A stretch of 64,000 nucleotides of DNA from Spartobacteria bacterium UBA695 (GCA_002298145.1 DBMP01000021.1:1-64000), one strand, 5' to 3'. Counted from the first letter of the stretch, positions 1 to 12,900 are shown. The notes: generated from the letters alone by a model not told the origin. A program made the numbers and translations.

Positions 1-73
1 TGCCTATGTCGAAGAGATTTTGTGGTGTTGATTATGAATAACTTATGGCGAATACAGAGACTGGAATCGCCAT
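1..73. repeat. 73-bp imperfect direct repeat, copy 1
   Basis: This stretch aligns without gaps to 20952-21024, with 61 of 73 bases identical by my hand count. The first 23 bases and the last 11 are identical. The other copy abuts a tRNA 3' fragment, but no tRNA-like sequence follows this one. It may mark the left end of the island or the end of a second, related element lying upstream of the window. Confidence 0.75.
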
Positions 74-429
74 AGAAGTGCCATACCGGACACGTTGCTA
101 TTTACCGAAGGAATGCCGCCACAGCCACGCCATAATCGAGCATGTGCTTCTTCCACGCTATGTCTCGCGATTTTCAATGCCTTTATCGAGGCGCTGAAGG
201 ATGGCGACCTAGCAGTCCTCCCCAAACGCACTGAAGCCTTACATGGGCTTATGGATACCCACATCGGGCTGGCGTTTGGGAGGAATTAGTTCAAAGAGAA
301 GGGCTTCCAGTCATTGGAGACTCTTTTCTTTAGCTGGGCAATCATACACGTTCCATTGACCGCGTGTCACCGGTTTAAGTTCGGCCTTAGCGCGTTCCGA
401 TCTTCGGGAAAACTTTGTTTTCCGGCTAA
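74..429. other. Unassigned stretch between the repeat and cysC
   Basis: I see no supported gene here. Short open frames exist on both strands (the longest about 64-77 codons), but none has a recognisable family, a clear ribosome binding site or an extended conserved look. The stretch may hold decayed sequence at the island edge. Confidence 0.4.
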
Positions 430-1089
430 TCAATCAGCTAAACATCGGATCCGAGGTAAGAGAAGATCGACGATTTGGGCGACTGACTCCGCCACTGTTT
501 GTTTGTCAGTGCGGATTACCAGTTCCGGATCAGTTGGACGTTCGTAAGGGGCATCGATTCCTGTGAAATCCTTGATTTTACCCGCCCGCGCTTTTTTATA
601 AAGCTGTTTGAGATCGCGTTGTTCGCATACTTCCAAAGGGGCATCGACAAAGCATTCAATGAATTCGAAGCCTCCCTCCAGCGCTATTTCGCGGGCACGG
701 TTTCGGTCGGCCTGATATGGTGAAATAAATGCGGTAATGACGACCAACCCGGCATCGGCCATCAAGCGGGCAACTTCGCCAACACGTCGAATGTTCTCGG
801 ACCGGTCGTCTGGAGAAAACCCAAGATTTGCGTTGAGCCCTTGGCGAAGGGTATCACCGTCAAGTACGTAAGTTTGGATCGAGTTTTGGAATAGCGTTCG
901 TTCCAGTTCCTTGGCAATCGTGGATTTACCTGCGCCGCTGAGGCCGGTGAGCCATACAATGGCACTGGAGTGGCCATTGTGAAGTGCGCGATGCTTGCAG
1001 GTAATGCTGCAGTCAGTCCACGAAGGAGGAGCGCCCGGATCGGGGGCGGAATCATTGCCTTGGGAAGCAGGGCGGAGGGAGAAATTCAT
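430..1089 (-). CDS. cysC: Adenylylsulfate kinase (APS kinase)
   Basis: This 219-residue protein phosphorylates adenylylsulfate at the 3' position to give PAPS, the sulfate donor for sulfotransferases. Seen in sequence: a P-loop GLSGAGKST near residues 49-57, an ISPY segment at about 122-125, and the family signature DLKQLYKKARAGKIKDFTGI from about 159. The length fits a stand-alone CysC. I chose the ATG at 1089, because the longer frame to 1116 would start at TTG. No ATP sulfurylase is visible in the window, so APS must come from elsewhere. The gene is divergent from a sulfotransferase (174 bp between starts), which suggests the two form a PAPS supply-and-use pair inside the island. Confidence 0.93.
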   Translation of the reverse strand: MNFSLRPASQGNDSAPDPGAPPSWTDCSITCKHRALHNGHSSAIVWLTGLSGAGKSTIAKELERTLFQNSIQTYVLDGDTLRQGLNANLGFSPDDRSENIRRVGEVARLMADAGLVVITAFISPYQADRNRAREIALEGGFEFIECFVDAPLEVCEQRDLKQLYKKARAGKIKDFTGIDAPYERPTDPELVIRTDKQTVAESVAQIVDLLLPRIRCLAD

Positions 1090-1263
1090 AAACCAATATC
1101 CAGCCGGACTATGCAACGTCCGTTCAGGAATGACAATTTGGTTTTACTTAATAATATTTACAAATCAGGGTTTCCCCGATGCGGAGATAGGAATTTTTGA
1201 TTGAATTGAAATCCTGCGTGTGCGCAAAACATACTCAGAAAGATCAGGGCAAAACCTGCACCG

Positions 1264-2094
1264 ATGAAAATTTTCTACCAAAGTTCCCTCCCTCGTTCGG
1301 GCTCAACGTTGCTCCAGAACATCCTGGCTCAAAATCCTGCCTTCTATGTAACGCCGACTTCAGGTGTGCTTGATTTGGTCTTCGGCGCCCGGCTTAACTA
1401 CACCAATGGCCCGGAGTTCAAGGCTCAAGATCATCAGTTAATGGAAAAGGCGTTCCTGAACTTCTGCAAGGGAGGGATGGAAGGTTTCTTCGATGCAATT
1501 ACGGATCGTCCCTATGTTTGGGACAAATCGCGGGGCTGGGGCGTGCATTTCGACCTTTTGAGCGCAATTTTCGGATGCGAACCCAAAATCGTCTGCATGG
1601 TGCGGGATCTCCGGGCCATCGTCGCCTCCCTGGAAAAACGCTTCCGTAAAAATCCGGCCACTTACAAGCCGATTGAAAAGCATCAGTCCATGGAAGGGAT
1701 TACGACTTACAAGCGTGCGGTTCAGAACCTCCAGAGCATTCCGCTGGGGCTGGCTCTGGAGCGCCTTTTTGAAGTGCACACCCGGGGATTCGCTCCCAAA
1801 ATGCTTTTCCTGCGTTACGAAGACTTGGTTCGCACCCCAGCCAATACGGTAAAGCAGATTTACGCCTATGTCGGGCTGCCGGAGTTTGCACATAATTTCG
1901 ATCACGTCGCGCAAATAACTCAGGAAGACGATACGGTGTATGAATCTGCCGGGCTGCATGAGATTCGCCCCAAAGTCGCCCCATTGCCCGAAGATTTTCT
2001 GCAAATCCTGGGCCCGGCCACGGTGAAGTTTATCGAAACGAACTACGCCTGGTATTTTGAACGCTTCGGTTACGCCTTCTCGATGCCTCGATAA
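1264..2094 (+). CDS. Sulfotransferase family protein
   Basis: This 276-residue protein is predicted to transfer sulfate from PAPS to a hydroxyl or amine acceptor. The N-terminal LPRSGST (residues 9-15) is the 5'-phosphosulfate loop, and VRDLRAIVAS (about 113-122) fits the 3'-phosphate binding strand. There is no signal peptide, so it should act in the cytoplasm. The acceptor cannot be read from the sequence; a surface glycan, a lipid or the secreted island proteins are possible. It is divergent from cysC and lies 56 bp upstream of the repeat-rich secreted protein, consistent with a role in modifying cell-surface material, but that link is inference. Confidence 0.85.
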   Translation: MKIFYQSSLPRSGSTLLQNILAQNPAFYVTPTSGVLDLVFGARLNYTNGPEFKAQDHQLMEKAFLNFCKGGMEGFFDAITDRPYVWDKSRGWGVHFDLLSAIFGCEPKIVCMVRDLRAIVASLEKRFRKNPATYKPIEKHQSMEGITTYKRAVQNLQSIPLGLALERLFEVHTRGFAPKMLFLRYEDLVRTPANTVKQIYAYVGLPEFAHNFDHVAQITQEDDTVYESAGLHEIRPKVAPLPEDFLQILGPATVKFIETNYAWYFERFGYAFSMPR

Positions 2095-2150
2095 TTTGAT
2101 TCGGAAAAAATCCCCTCCCCCTAACCCTCAACATCACTTGGAGAGACCCT

Positions 2151-3863
2151 ATGCGCACCAAAACAAAGCTAAAGTTAACGAATCGCCTGACACTCGTCGT
2201 CGCGGCGGCCGTCGCCGACCTGCTTTGGGTTCCCATGACCGTGCGCGCCCAAGCGTTGTCTGGATCGACGTTGACTGTTACCGGATCAACAACCCTTCAG
2301 GGAAATGTCAGCGTTACGGGGACCAGCTCGGTGTTGGATTTTTATGGCCGTAGCCTCTATATGGGCTCGGTCATCAGTGGCTCTACCCTTCAGCCTGGGA
2401 TTAGCGCGATCTACACAGATGGCACATCATCCAAGTTCAGTTTGATTCCCACCCGACAGTCGCATCAGTGGACATGGGAATACCCGGTTAGTTCAGGCTC
2501 CAGCACGCCACTCATGACCCTGGATCCCACCAACGGCCTTAAGGTTTATGATACCTCTGGGAATTCTCTCGTTTTGAGCCCCGCTTCAATTGGCGTTACT
2601 GGCGCGGCTACTATTCTCACCCAGCAGGCTGCTGATAATAAATATGTTAGCAGTTCCAGTATTGTAGTCGGAACCGGCCCCTCCGTTGCGTTGGTCGGCG
2701 GAACAGCAACCGCTGCCTGCTCCTTCGCGGGCATTAATGCAGCAGCTAGCGATTACGGTTCAGTCGCAATTGGGTGTGAGTCAACCGCCAGCGGGTATGG
2801 TTCAACCGCCAGCGGGTGTCGTTCAACCGCCAGCGGAGGAGCGTCAACCGCCAGCGGGTATCGTTCAACCGCCAGCGGATTAGCGTCAAGCGCCAGCGGA
2901 TTTACGTCAAGCGCTAGCGGGGATTTTTCAACTGCCAGTGGGGTTTGGGCAACCGCCAGCGGGGGATTTTCAACTGCCAGCGGCGCGTATTCAAAGGCTA
3001 ACGACTGGAATACAACCGCCAGCGGGTATCGTTCAACCGCCAATGCTGGTAATTCAATCGCTAGCGGAAATTGGTCAACCGCCAACGGGGGGGCGTCAAC
3101 TGCCAGCGGATATCAGTCAACTACCAGCGGGGGATTTTCAACTGCCAGCGGGTGGGGGGCAAATGCCAACGGGTGGGCATCAATTGCCAGTGGAAATTGG
3201 TCAACTGCCACTGGATATCAGTCAACTGCCAGTGGATATAAGTCATTTACCCGCGGGGATTTTTCAATCGCCAGTGGGTTTTATTCGAACGCTAGCGGAC
3301 GGGGATCTGCCGCCAGTGGATGGGGATCAACCGCCAGCGGGTTTTATTCAACCGCCAGTGGGATTTATTCAGGCGCCAGTGGATGGGGATCAACCGCCAG
3401 TGGGTTTTATTCAAGCGCCAGTGGATTCGGGGCAATGTCAGCAGGCTGCAGGACTACAGCTCAGGGATTTTGCCAAACGGTTGTCGGAGTCAATAATATT
3501 CCCCAAGGAGCCACCGGAACCTGGAGCCCAACGGATCCGCTATTCATTATTGGGAACGGAACCGTTTCACAAAGCCTGTGGGGCAATCCGCTTTACGATC
3601 AAAACGGGAATCAACTGCCAGATGTTCAATCCAATGCCCTTGTAATGAACAATAATGGCGACACGACACTTTATGGCAAACTTACGGTCAGTGGAACTGG
3701 CACCGGCTTGATTGTAACAGGAACGGCCGTGCCGGTAACTTTAACCTCGGGAACGACCACAACGAAGATTATATCATCCGGAACAACAGCATCAGTTTTG
3801 ATCCCGGAGCAGGGAGATTTATCCATGGGGGATTTTGTAAATGGCGCTAAACCGTCGCCTTAA
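2151..3863 (+). CDS. Secreted protein with YadA-type head repeats, no membrane anchor
   Basis: This is a 570-residue protein with an N-terminal signal-like segment (basic start, hydrophobic stretch, AQA near residue 35). Its centre (about residues 202-439) is 34 consecutive seven-residue units close to xxSTASG, the pattern of left-handed beta-roll heads in trimeric autotransporter adhesins. The C-terminal part after the repeats contains a TLYGKLTVSGTGTG segment like phage-tail or adhesin stalk motifs. No YadA-like four-strand membrane anchor is visible, and the protein simply ends in NGAKPSP. It could be a secreted or associated adhesin subunit. It lies 84 bp before the giant RHS gene and may be co-transcribed with it. 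Confidence 0.75.
   Translation: MRTKTKLKLTNRLTLVVAAAVADLLWVPMTVRAQALSGSTLTVTGSTTLQGNVSVTGTSSVLDFYGRSLYMGSVISGSTLQPGISAIYTDGTSSKFSLIPTRQSHQWTWEYPVSSGSSTPLMTLDPTNGLKVYDTSGNSLVLSPASIGVTGAATILTQQAADNKYVSSSSIVVGTGPSVALVGGTATAACSFAGINAAASDYGSVAIGCESTASGYGSTASGCRSTASGGASTASGYRSTASGLASSASGFTSSASGDFSTASGVWATASGGFSTASGAYSKANDWNTTASGYRSTANAGNSIASGNWSTANGGASTASGYQSTTSGGFSTASGWGANANGWASIASGNWSTATGYQSTASGYKSFTRGDFSIASGFYSNASGRGSAASGWGSTASGFYSTASGIYSGASGWGSTASGFYSSASGFGAMSAGCRTTAQGFCQTVVGVNNIPQGATGTWSPTDPLFIIGNGTVSQSLWGNPLYDQNGNQLPDVQSNALVMNNNGDTTLYGKLTVSGTGTGLIVTGTAVPVTLTSGTTTTKIISSGTTASVLIPEQGDLSMGDFVNGAKPSP
2754..3467 (+). repeat. 21-bp in-frame tandem repeat array (34 units)
   Basis: There are 34 contiguous degenerate units of 21 bp, close to TCAACCGCCAGCGGGTATCG, each coding for seven residues of the adhesin head. 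The units vary mainly in the first two codons. There is no spacer structure, so this is not a CRISPR array. Arrays like this expand and contract by slippage or recombination. Confidence 0.9.
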
Positions 3864-3947
3864 TCGTTACCGTCGTGATTCATTTGAGGCAACGAGACAC
3901 CTCAGCCAAAAAGCTCTAGAAAATATTAAAGGCCAGAGAATTCTGAT

Positions 3948-6900
3948 ATGAAACTGCCCCTAGACTCAGAAAGAGTTGGTCTGGCATCCCTGCGCATCAT
4001 AGCTGTATTGGTGCTTCTGCTTGTTCCGCTCGTCCTCCTGGCGCAAGCTCCCCAATGGTGGACCGAGCGCAGTGTTACCAATGGCAATTCTGCCAATGAC
4101 TATGCCGCTGTAAACCAAGGACAAGTCAAGAATATCGCGACTAAAGCCGTTGCCGAATTCAACGAAAAGCTTGCGGATCTAGGCGGTGCTGGAGATGCGT
4201 TAAACCAGCTGGCAATAACATTGAGTAAAACTTCGTCGAGCACCAACGACTACGCGGCGGTCAACTTGGGCCAATTGAAAGCGGTCGCAAAGCCGTTTTT
4301 TGACCGCCTTCTAGAAGTCCAATACACCGGGCGTCCTCTGGAGTCTGGCACCTGTACCTACCCATGGGCTAACCGGGAAGGCACTGCAAACGACTACGCC
4401 ATGGCCAATATTGGCCAAGTCAAAAATCTCTTCAGTTTTGATTTGTCGAGTTTTACCCTAGCAAGTTCACTGGTTCCGCAGATTACGAGTCCAGCCGATG
4501 CGGACTTGGTAGTCAGTGCTGCATTTTCTTACACGATTGCCGCTACCCAAAGCCCTACTGCTTACAATGCCACGAGTCTGGATGGAAGCGCGCTTCCGGC
4601 AGGATTGTGCGTAAATAACTCCACAGGCGTGATAAGCGGAACGCTAAGTAACGCGGGATTATATTGCATCAAAATCTCAGCAACGAACCAGCATGGGACC
4701 GGTTCCGGTGTTTTGGTCATTAATGTAGCTTCATCAGGCTCGGCCCCGGTGATTAATAGCAGCCTCTCCGCAGTGGCAACGACAGGGGTTGGATTTGCCT
4801 ACATGATTACGGCGAGCAACTCACCCACAAGTTTTGCTGCAGCAAATCTGCCCTCGAATTTATTGGTCGATTCAGTCAGCGGCATTATCAGCGGAACGGT
4901 GACCACTTCGGGTACCTATAATGTCAATATTAGCGTAGCCAATGCAGCAGGGTCGGGTTCAGCAACACTCATGCTTGCGGTCAGTACCAATAGTTTGGGC
5001 GGAAGCGGTCAGGTCCCGGCGATTACGGGCAGTCTTAGTTCCAGCGGAACCATGGGCCAGCCGTTTAGCTATACGATCACGGCGACGAATAGTCCCACGA
5101 GCTATAGTGCATCGGGATTGCCCTCCGGATTGAGTGTTGATGGAACCTCGGGCGTTGTTAGCGGGACAGCAACCGTTTCGGGCACTTATACCCTCATCAT
5201 CGCTGCTGGAAATCAAAACGGGACGAGCAGCGCCTCAATGCAAATGGTGATCATCGATCCAACCATCCCGACGATTACTAGTGCTGCTACTGCCAGCGGG
5301 GCAATAGGAATGGATTTCTATTACCAAATTACCGCCAATAACAATCCGGCTGGTTACAGCGCTACTGGATTGCCGTCAGGACTGAGTCTGAACCAGAATA
5401 CTGGGGATATAACAGGTATTCCCACGCAGAGCGGTAATTTCGCTGTTGCCATCTCGGGAACAGGCCCTAACGGCGTCGCATTGGGCAATTTGATCGTTAA
5501 TATCGACGTTGCAAAACCTGTGATTACCAGCGATACGACAGCGAGCGTTATGGTGGAAAATTCCTTTTTTTACCAGATATCCGCGGGCAACAGCCCAACG
5601 AGTTACAGCGCATCCGGGCTGCCTGCGGGTTTGGAAATCAACCCAACCAGCGGTAATATTGTGGGGGTTCCTACAGTGCCTGGCGTTTACCCGATCTTGT
5701 TGACCGCGAGCAATGCGATTGGAAGTTCGACGGCTACGCTGACGTTAACGGTATCCGTTAATGGTCCCGCTATCCCGGTTTTCACAGGCCGTAGCATCGT
5801 CTATAGCGCGCCGAATATTCCGTTTAGCCAAACGCTTTCAATGGCTAATTTCCCGACCAGTTTTTCAGCTACAGGACTGCCGCAGGGATTCACAATCGAT
5901 GCGGCCAGCGGGGTGATTTCCGGGACAACATCGGGCACGGCGGGAACTTATCTTATTAATCTCACTGGGAGCAATTCCGTGGGCACCGGGACAGCGCAAA
6001 TGCTGCTGGTTGTGGAGTCGGCAACGAGCGTTGTGTCCTCGAGCGCCCAACTTCAGACCGGCGTGAGCCCGATGCAGACGTATGCGACAACCTCCGCGGT
6101 TATTAAAAGCAGCACGAGCGATACGACCGTGGCGGATACTTCGTTTCCAGGTTTGTCCGTGGGAAATAGCAGTTCCGACACAATCCAGCGCGGGCTCCTG
6201 GGGGTTGATCTTTCGATGTTGCCGCCGGATGCCACGGTTATAAGCGGCAGCCTAACGTTGTATGCAACGTCTTATGGTTCGTATGCGTCGAGCGTGGAGA
6301 TATACCAGCCGAGCGTCCCGTTCTACGAAGGAGCGGCAACCTGGACGCTCAACAATGGTTATGATTCAAATCTACGTTTGGCGAGTACGCAGGTCACAGG
6401 ATCTGCAGGGTACTACACATGGGTTTCCGGGACGAACTTCGTGAGCGCCATGCAAGGGGCCGTTCAAAATGCCACAATGCTTAATTTGGTGCTTTTGGCG
6501 CCAACCGCGGAGGCAAATATAAGCGGGACAACCTACTATTACACCTTTGCGACCGCCTCAGACAGCACGCCAGCGAAACGCCCATCACTTTATCTAAATT
6601 ATACAACAGCAGCGCCTCCCGTGGTTATTCCGGGGCAAAGCTCTTTGGTGACAACGGGCACCGCAACGAGTTTTCGGCTTCCGATACTCCATAGTCCGAC
6701 CGCCATCAGTGCGGTAAACTTGCCCGCCGGATTATTGTTAAATGGCACTACCGGAGTTGTCAGTGGAACAGCCACGACGTCTGGAACCTATGTTGTGAAC
6801 CTTAGTGCAACCAACGCCAACGGATCAGGAACGGGCGCGCTAACGATGATAGTCGGCGGCGTTCCAAATATTCAGACAAGCGGAACCATCACCTCTGGGA

Positions 6901-9900
6901 CAGAAGGTGCGGCATACAGTTACACTTTCGCGACATCCAATGGAGCCGCTACGTATAGTCTAACCAACGGTTCCCTGCCTAATGGATTAAGCCTTAATTC
7001 GGCTACGGGCATCATTTCAGGAACAATCTCTGCCACATCTACTTACTCCAGAACGTTTACCATCACGGCTACCAATCAATACGGCAGCTCTAGCAAGGCA
7101 ATTACACTTAATGTCGCTCAAGTTCCGCCCGTATTTGGCATTATACCCGATGTTTCAGGAAATCAAAGTTTAGGATTTAATTATTACCCATTTCAGTATG
7201 TTACGTACGAAACATCGAGGTACAGTGCAACCGGTTTGCCTCCGGGATTGTCAATCAGCCAAAACGGAACAATTTCAGGAACCCCTTCAATAACGGGAAC
7301 ATTCGCCGTAACGGTTACAGCCACGAATGCCGTCGGTTCCGGCTCCACTTCGTTTGCAATAAATGTTCTGCCTCCACCTGCTGTGAGGGTGTCGGATCAG
7401 AGCGCATCAGCGTCTGTTAATAATTACTTTTCCACCAACCTAAACTGCACAGTCGACAAAGTAGCGAATGCTTCCTACCCATCTTACTCGTTTTCAACCT
7501 CCGGGTTGCCGGCGGGATTATCAATAAATAATTCGGGCGAAATTTCTGGCACGGCAACTACCACTGGAACGTATTTTATTCCAATTACTGCCAGTTATAT
7601 TGTGAGTGCCGGAGCCATTAGCGGAACGGGAACCCTGAAATTAACGATCTTCCCTCCAGGGCCAATTATCAGCAGTGCACTGACTGGTACAGCCTATGTT
7701 GGGAATTATTATTCGTATGGATTGTATGCGAATAATAACCCAACGAGCACCAGTGCAACAGGCATGCCAGACGGATTAACTTTCGCCGATGGATATATTA
7801 CAGGCACAGCATCTGCAAGTGGAATTTATAACATCAATCTTACTGCTGCAAATACGGATGGCACGAATAGTGCAACATTGGTTTTGACCGTCATAGGGCA
7901 ACCGACGATCACGAGTTCCACGGTGACGATTGCACAAGTGGGCGTGCCTTTCAACTATCTCATAACAGGAAGCAATAATCCCACGAATTTCAGCTCAACC
8001 TCGCTTCCCGCAGGATTAAGCCTCAATGGTTCTTCCGGAATCATTTCGGGAACTCCAGTGGCTGCCGATATGGTCAGTATGACCCTCACGGGCGGGAATG
8101 GCGCCGGACAGACTTCAGCACCATTGTTAATGATTGTTACGGCCAACCCGATGGACACCGTAGCATCCTTCCAACAAGGCGCTGCGCCGGTTTCGAGCTA
8201 CACGGTTCCCTTCGCGGCGATTAACTCCTCCCAGCCCGACCTGTCATCGACCTCCTCGAACGTAATCCCGGTCGGGATCGTCAGCGGAACCTCGGCGAGT
8301 CGGGGGCTTTTGGCATTCGATCTTTCATCGCTGCCCGACAATGCCAGTGTGACAAGCGCTCAGCTTGTCGTGACCGCTTCCGGTACGAATGGTCTGGGGG
8401 CTCCGGTCTATGTGGAAGTCCATCAGGCATCTTCGCCGTTCAGCGCTGCAACCGCCAACTGGTCCAACAACAACGCGTACTCCCTAACACCGCTGAGCTA
8501 CGCTACGATCGACACTGCTTCGCCGAGCACCAGTAATTTCTATGGCCTAACCGCTTTTACCAGCGTTGTTCAGCAGGTTTACTCCAATTCAGGAACGCTT
8601 TACTTGAGTCTACTGGCCCCAAGCGTGGAATCGGGCTCGACCGCTAACTATGTTGGATTGAATGCCCAGGCATCTGATCCTACCAAGAATCCCAAGCTGG
8701 TGGTTACCTACACGTTGACCTCCGGCACCTCTGCTCCGGTCATTACGAGCGCCGCAATGGCTTCGGGAACCGTGAATGCGCCGTTTGGATTTACGCTTAC
8801 GGCCACAAATCTGCCTTCCAGCTTCGGGGTGAGCGCCCTTCCCTCAGGGCTGAGTTTGAGCGCGTCCACTGGCGTGATTTCGGGCACAGCTACGCAAGTT
8901 AGCAGCACGGTGCTGACCTCGAGCGCAACCAACGCCATTGGGACAGGGACGAAGGCGATGACCATCAATATCGATAGCGGGATCGTCATCGATTCACTCT
9001 CGATAGTTAGCGGTGCCAATCAATACGCTGTCGCTGGTTTGTTTGCGGCTCAACCGCTGATTGTACAGGCACTGAAATCAGGCACAGCGGTTCCGTCCAC
9101 ATTGGTCACCTTTAGCGCTCAATCTGGCATGGGGCTCCTCTCCTCGACAAACACGGGGCTGGCTCCGGCTTATTCCACTTTGACGGTTCCTACCGATGCT
9201 TCAGGGAAGGCAACGGCTTGGTTGCAGATGCCGCAAACTCTTGGGGTGACTTCGATCAAAGCCTCTGCAGGAACCTCAAATCCAGTCGTCTTTCTGGAAA
9301 ACACCGTGGCATCCACAGCCCAAAGCGGAACCGACTCGACGGCGAACGATGTGCCGGTCCTTTCGGTTGTGAGCGGAGCAAACCAAAGCGCCGCGGCGGG
9401 GCATGTGCTCTCCAGTCCGTTCGTAGTCCAAGCAGTCGATCATTTGGGCGGGCCTGTTTCCTCTTTGGGATTGAGCTTCAACGTGGTCGGCGGTGGCGCC
9501 ACGATTTCGCCTTCATCCAGCGGTGCGTGGCAAAGCGCTCTCAATTTATCCACAGACGGCAGCGGGCAAGCGACGATCTATCTCTGTACGGGAACCGGTC
9601 CGCTCAATCAGGTTTCCTGCACAACTTCGTCGTCAACTTCGACCGTATACTTGTCAGCTTACACTCAAAGCGGTTCCAGCGGGACAACAACGGCAGGCGG
9701 CTCTGGGACACCTACCACGGATTTAGATCCGCCGGCATTGGGTGTTCCCATGAATGTTTATGTGACACCGACGGATTATTATGAGGACCCCAGCGAGGTT
9801 ATTATTACATGGGGTGCTGCGGCGAATGCCGACGGATACCTTATACAAGAGCAAATTAGCGGCGGTAAATGGAACAACCTTGGGACCGCTGGAGCCAAAG

Positions 9901-12900
9901 GCGGTTCGTATACGGCAAGTGGACTATATGCAGAAAAGGACTACCAATTCCGCGTCATTGCGACGAGGGATTCCTACCAATCCCAGCCTTCAGCGACGGC
10001 TTCCTATAGTTTCCCGCTGGTACGTACGTTCATATATCAATTTCGTCGGCACACCCATGACTATTATTTGGACGGCGATGAAAATAAAGTTTGGTGTGAT
10101 TACACCTCCGACTGGTATGAGGTGGATTCTAATTATTCCTATAACTGGTACGCTTATGACTCGTGGACTGGTAACTATCGGGGATCGAATGGAGAATACA
10201 CCAATACCTCCGAAAAATACAAATTCATATTAAATCATCATCAACCTTCGGATGCACTTAAGTGGACGGAAGTAGAATTTTTAACGGATGACGATAGTGT
10301 CATAGCCTGGACCCCGAAAACCTGGACGGGAAGTTCAAACGAAACAGGCGTGTACTCCGTAAATCCGAGCACTAGCACGAATACCTATTATGTGCTATAT
10401 TGCACGCCACAAATTATTGTCTACAATAATGCGTATGGAAATACCGATAAGACGGAGAAAAAAGACAACGGCGTAAAGATTGCTGCCTCGGGCGCGCAGG
10501 GCCAAGTGCCTTTTGAAATTCCTTATTTGTATGGCGCTGGCGAAGCATCCGCAACGATAAGTTTCTCAAGCAGTTATTTCGAGATTTACAATGCTTATGG
10601 CAACAAAATTGGCGATACGCTGATTAATGATGCTTATAAAAATCAGTTCTATGTCCGAGCCAAGGACAACACGCCCAACGGCGTTTACATGATCATTACC
10701 GTGACCTTCAAAGACCTGCACGGCGCTATTGTAGCAACAGACACCTGCAAATTCGTCTATCAAGGTCAGACACCGGATTACTCGCTTCCCATAGACGAGT
10801 CCTCGGGGCCGAAATATCGCAAGATCGCCATGAACGGCCTGCCGATGCCGGACGAAAAACCGCAGCATTCCGCCGAAACCGATCAAGAGAAGGAGGAAAC
10901 GTTTGTCGATGCGCTGACTCTTGGGCTACGTCACAGCACCACGGACGCTTATCTCCCCGTCAACGGCAGCGATTTTTCAGTATCTGCGCGACGCGATTTT
11001 CGCTCTGAAGTATGGAATAATCGCAGCGGCCTGCGTCCGCATGAACAGCCGGACCGCCCCTTTGGCATCTGCTGGAGCAGCAATCTTGCCCCCAATATCC
11101 ACTTCACCAATTCCGGCAATCCGAACAAAACCGAGCCGGATAAGGCCTACGTGACCGATGAAACGGGCGCAGTCCATACCTTCTTCATTTGGAGCGATGG
11201 CGGCGTTCAGCAGTTCTTCCCGATGCCTACGGCGAAGAACGAGCAAACGCCCAATTTGGAAAGCCTTGTTGCCAATTCCGGCGGATCCTCTGCCACGTAC
11301 ACCTTTACGCGCAAATATGGCGCCACGTTGACTTTCGAGATGACGCCGCTCAACCTGAGCATCAGCGAGGACCGTGTCATTGGCAGCCCCTATTCAGATT
11401 CCAACACATACGCCCGCCTCAAACAGGCGACGGACCGCCTCGGCAATACGATCTACTATCAGTTCCAAGGAGCTAATAATCTGATCCCTGCGACCATCAC
11501 CGTCGCTAATCAGCCGGATACGAAGCTTTCAATTCAGCAGGCGCCCGCATCGTCTGTTGTGTCGGGTGTTACAAGCACCCAGCCCCTTATCACGGCCATT
11601 TGGGATGCCAAGGGAAATAGGACATCCTTCAGTTACCAGGCTGCGGGTAGTGGCGACAGCAACGCTTGTGAACTGGTCAGCGTCGTTGCTCCCGATGGAG
11701 CCATCACGCGTTATACCTACAACCTTGCTCAGGAATCCGATGCCACGCCGCATCTTTCCACCGATCCCGGGAAGACTTTCTGGCATGCGGATATTGCATC
11801 TATCGCCGACCCGCTCGGCAATACTTACCAGTTCACTTACAACATCGATAACACCAAGCTCAACTACATGGCCGACCCGGATATTTACACCGGCTACTAT
11901 ACGCAGAGCGGCCTGCCTCGCAACATCGCCCAGATTACGCTTCCGGACGACCACACAGCAACCCATCCGGAGGCAGACGTCACCACCTTTGTCAACGATT
12001 CGAAAGTCTGGGTGGAGTTCAGCGGCGGCACCCCCATCCAGAAAGGCCAGCGGCACGTCAAAGTCACCGACGCCACGGGCTTCACGCGGACCTACCGGTT
12101 TGAAGACGCGCAAGTCGTTCCGCTGCCGAAGTTCAAAAAATATTACAACGCATCCAACTTCACCGATTCCAAGGTCGTCTGCTACCAGACCATGAGCATC
12201 GACTACGGAACCCTCGGGAGCGAGACCTATACATTTGATATCGGCGCGGGAATGGCTGTTAGTTCCATCAAGGACTTCAGCGGTAACACAACCATCTTCG
12301 TCCACGGAGATGCCTGGACGGATTCGCTGTCCTCCTTGTACCGTAACATCATGACCGACACGACGGTCAACGGCTACTACGGCGATCCCACCAGCCAGAT
12401 CAATGCCTTGGGTAAAACCAAGTCATTTACCTATACGGCAGGGTCTCGGATCATGAGCAGCGTTACCGACGAAGAGGGTCGCGAGACCGCCTATAAGATT
12501 GATAATCTTGGAAGGCGCACCCAGGAGACCATCATCGGCACGAGTGGTACAATTCAGGTCACAGATTTCGAGTACGGCAACAAGCAGTATCCCGGGTTCC
12601 AGACCAAGAAAACCGTGGAAAAACTCAGCGGCGATGAGTGGGCCCAGTCGGCGCTGGTTACACAGTTCGTGCCCGACGCCAACGGCCGAGTTGCTCAGCA
12701 AATCATTGATCCCGATGGCCTCCACTTGGTCACCTCATATACCTACGACGCTAACGGCAACAAACTGAGCGTCACTGATCCCAAGGGCAACACCACATGG
12801 TTCACCTACGATTCGCGCAACCGTCTCGTTTACACCACGTTTGCCGACGGCACGCTGAAACAGATCGCCTATGACGACAGCGGCAACAAAGTCTCCGAAA

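Noticed and set aside
2754..3467. Possible CRISPR array because of regular 21-bp repeats
   Set aside because: The units are contiguous, have no spacers, keep one reading frame and code for adhesin heptads.
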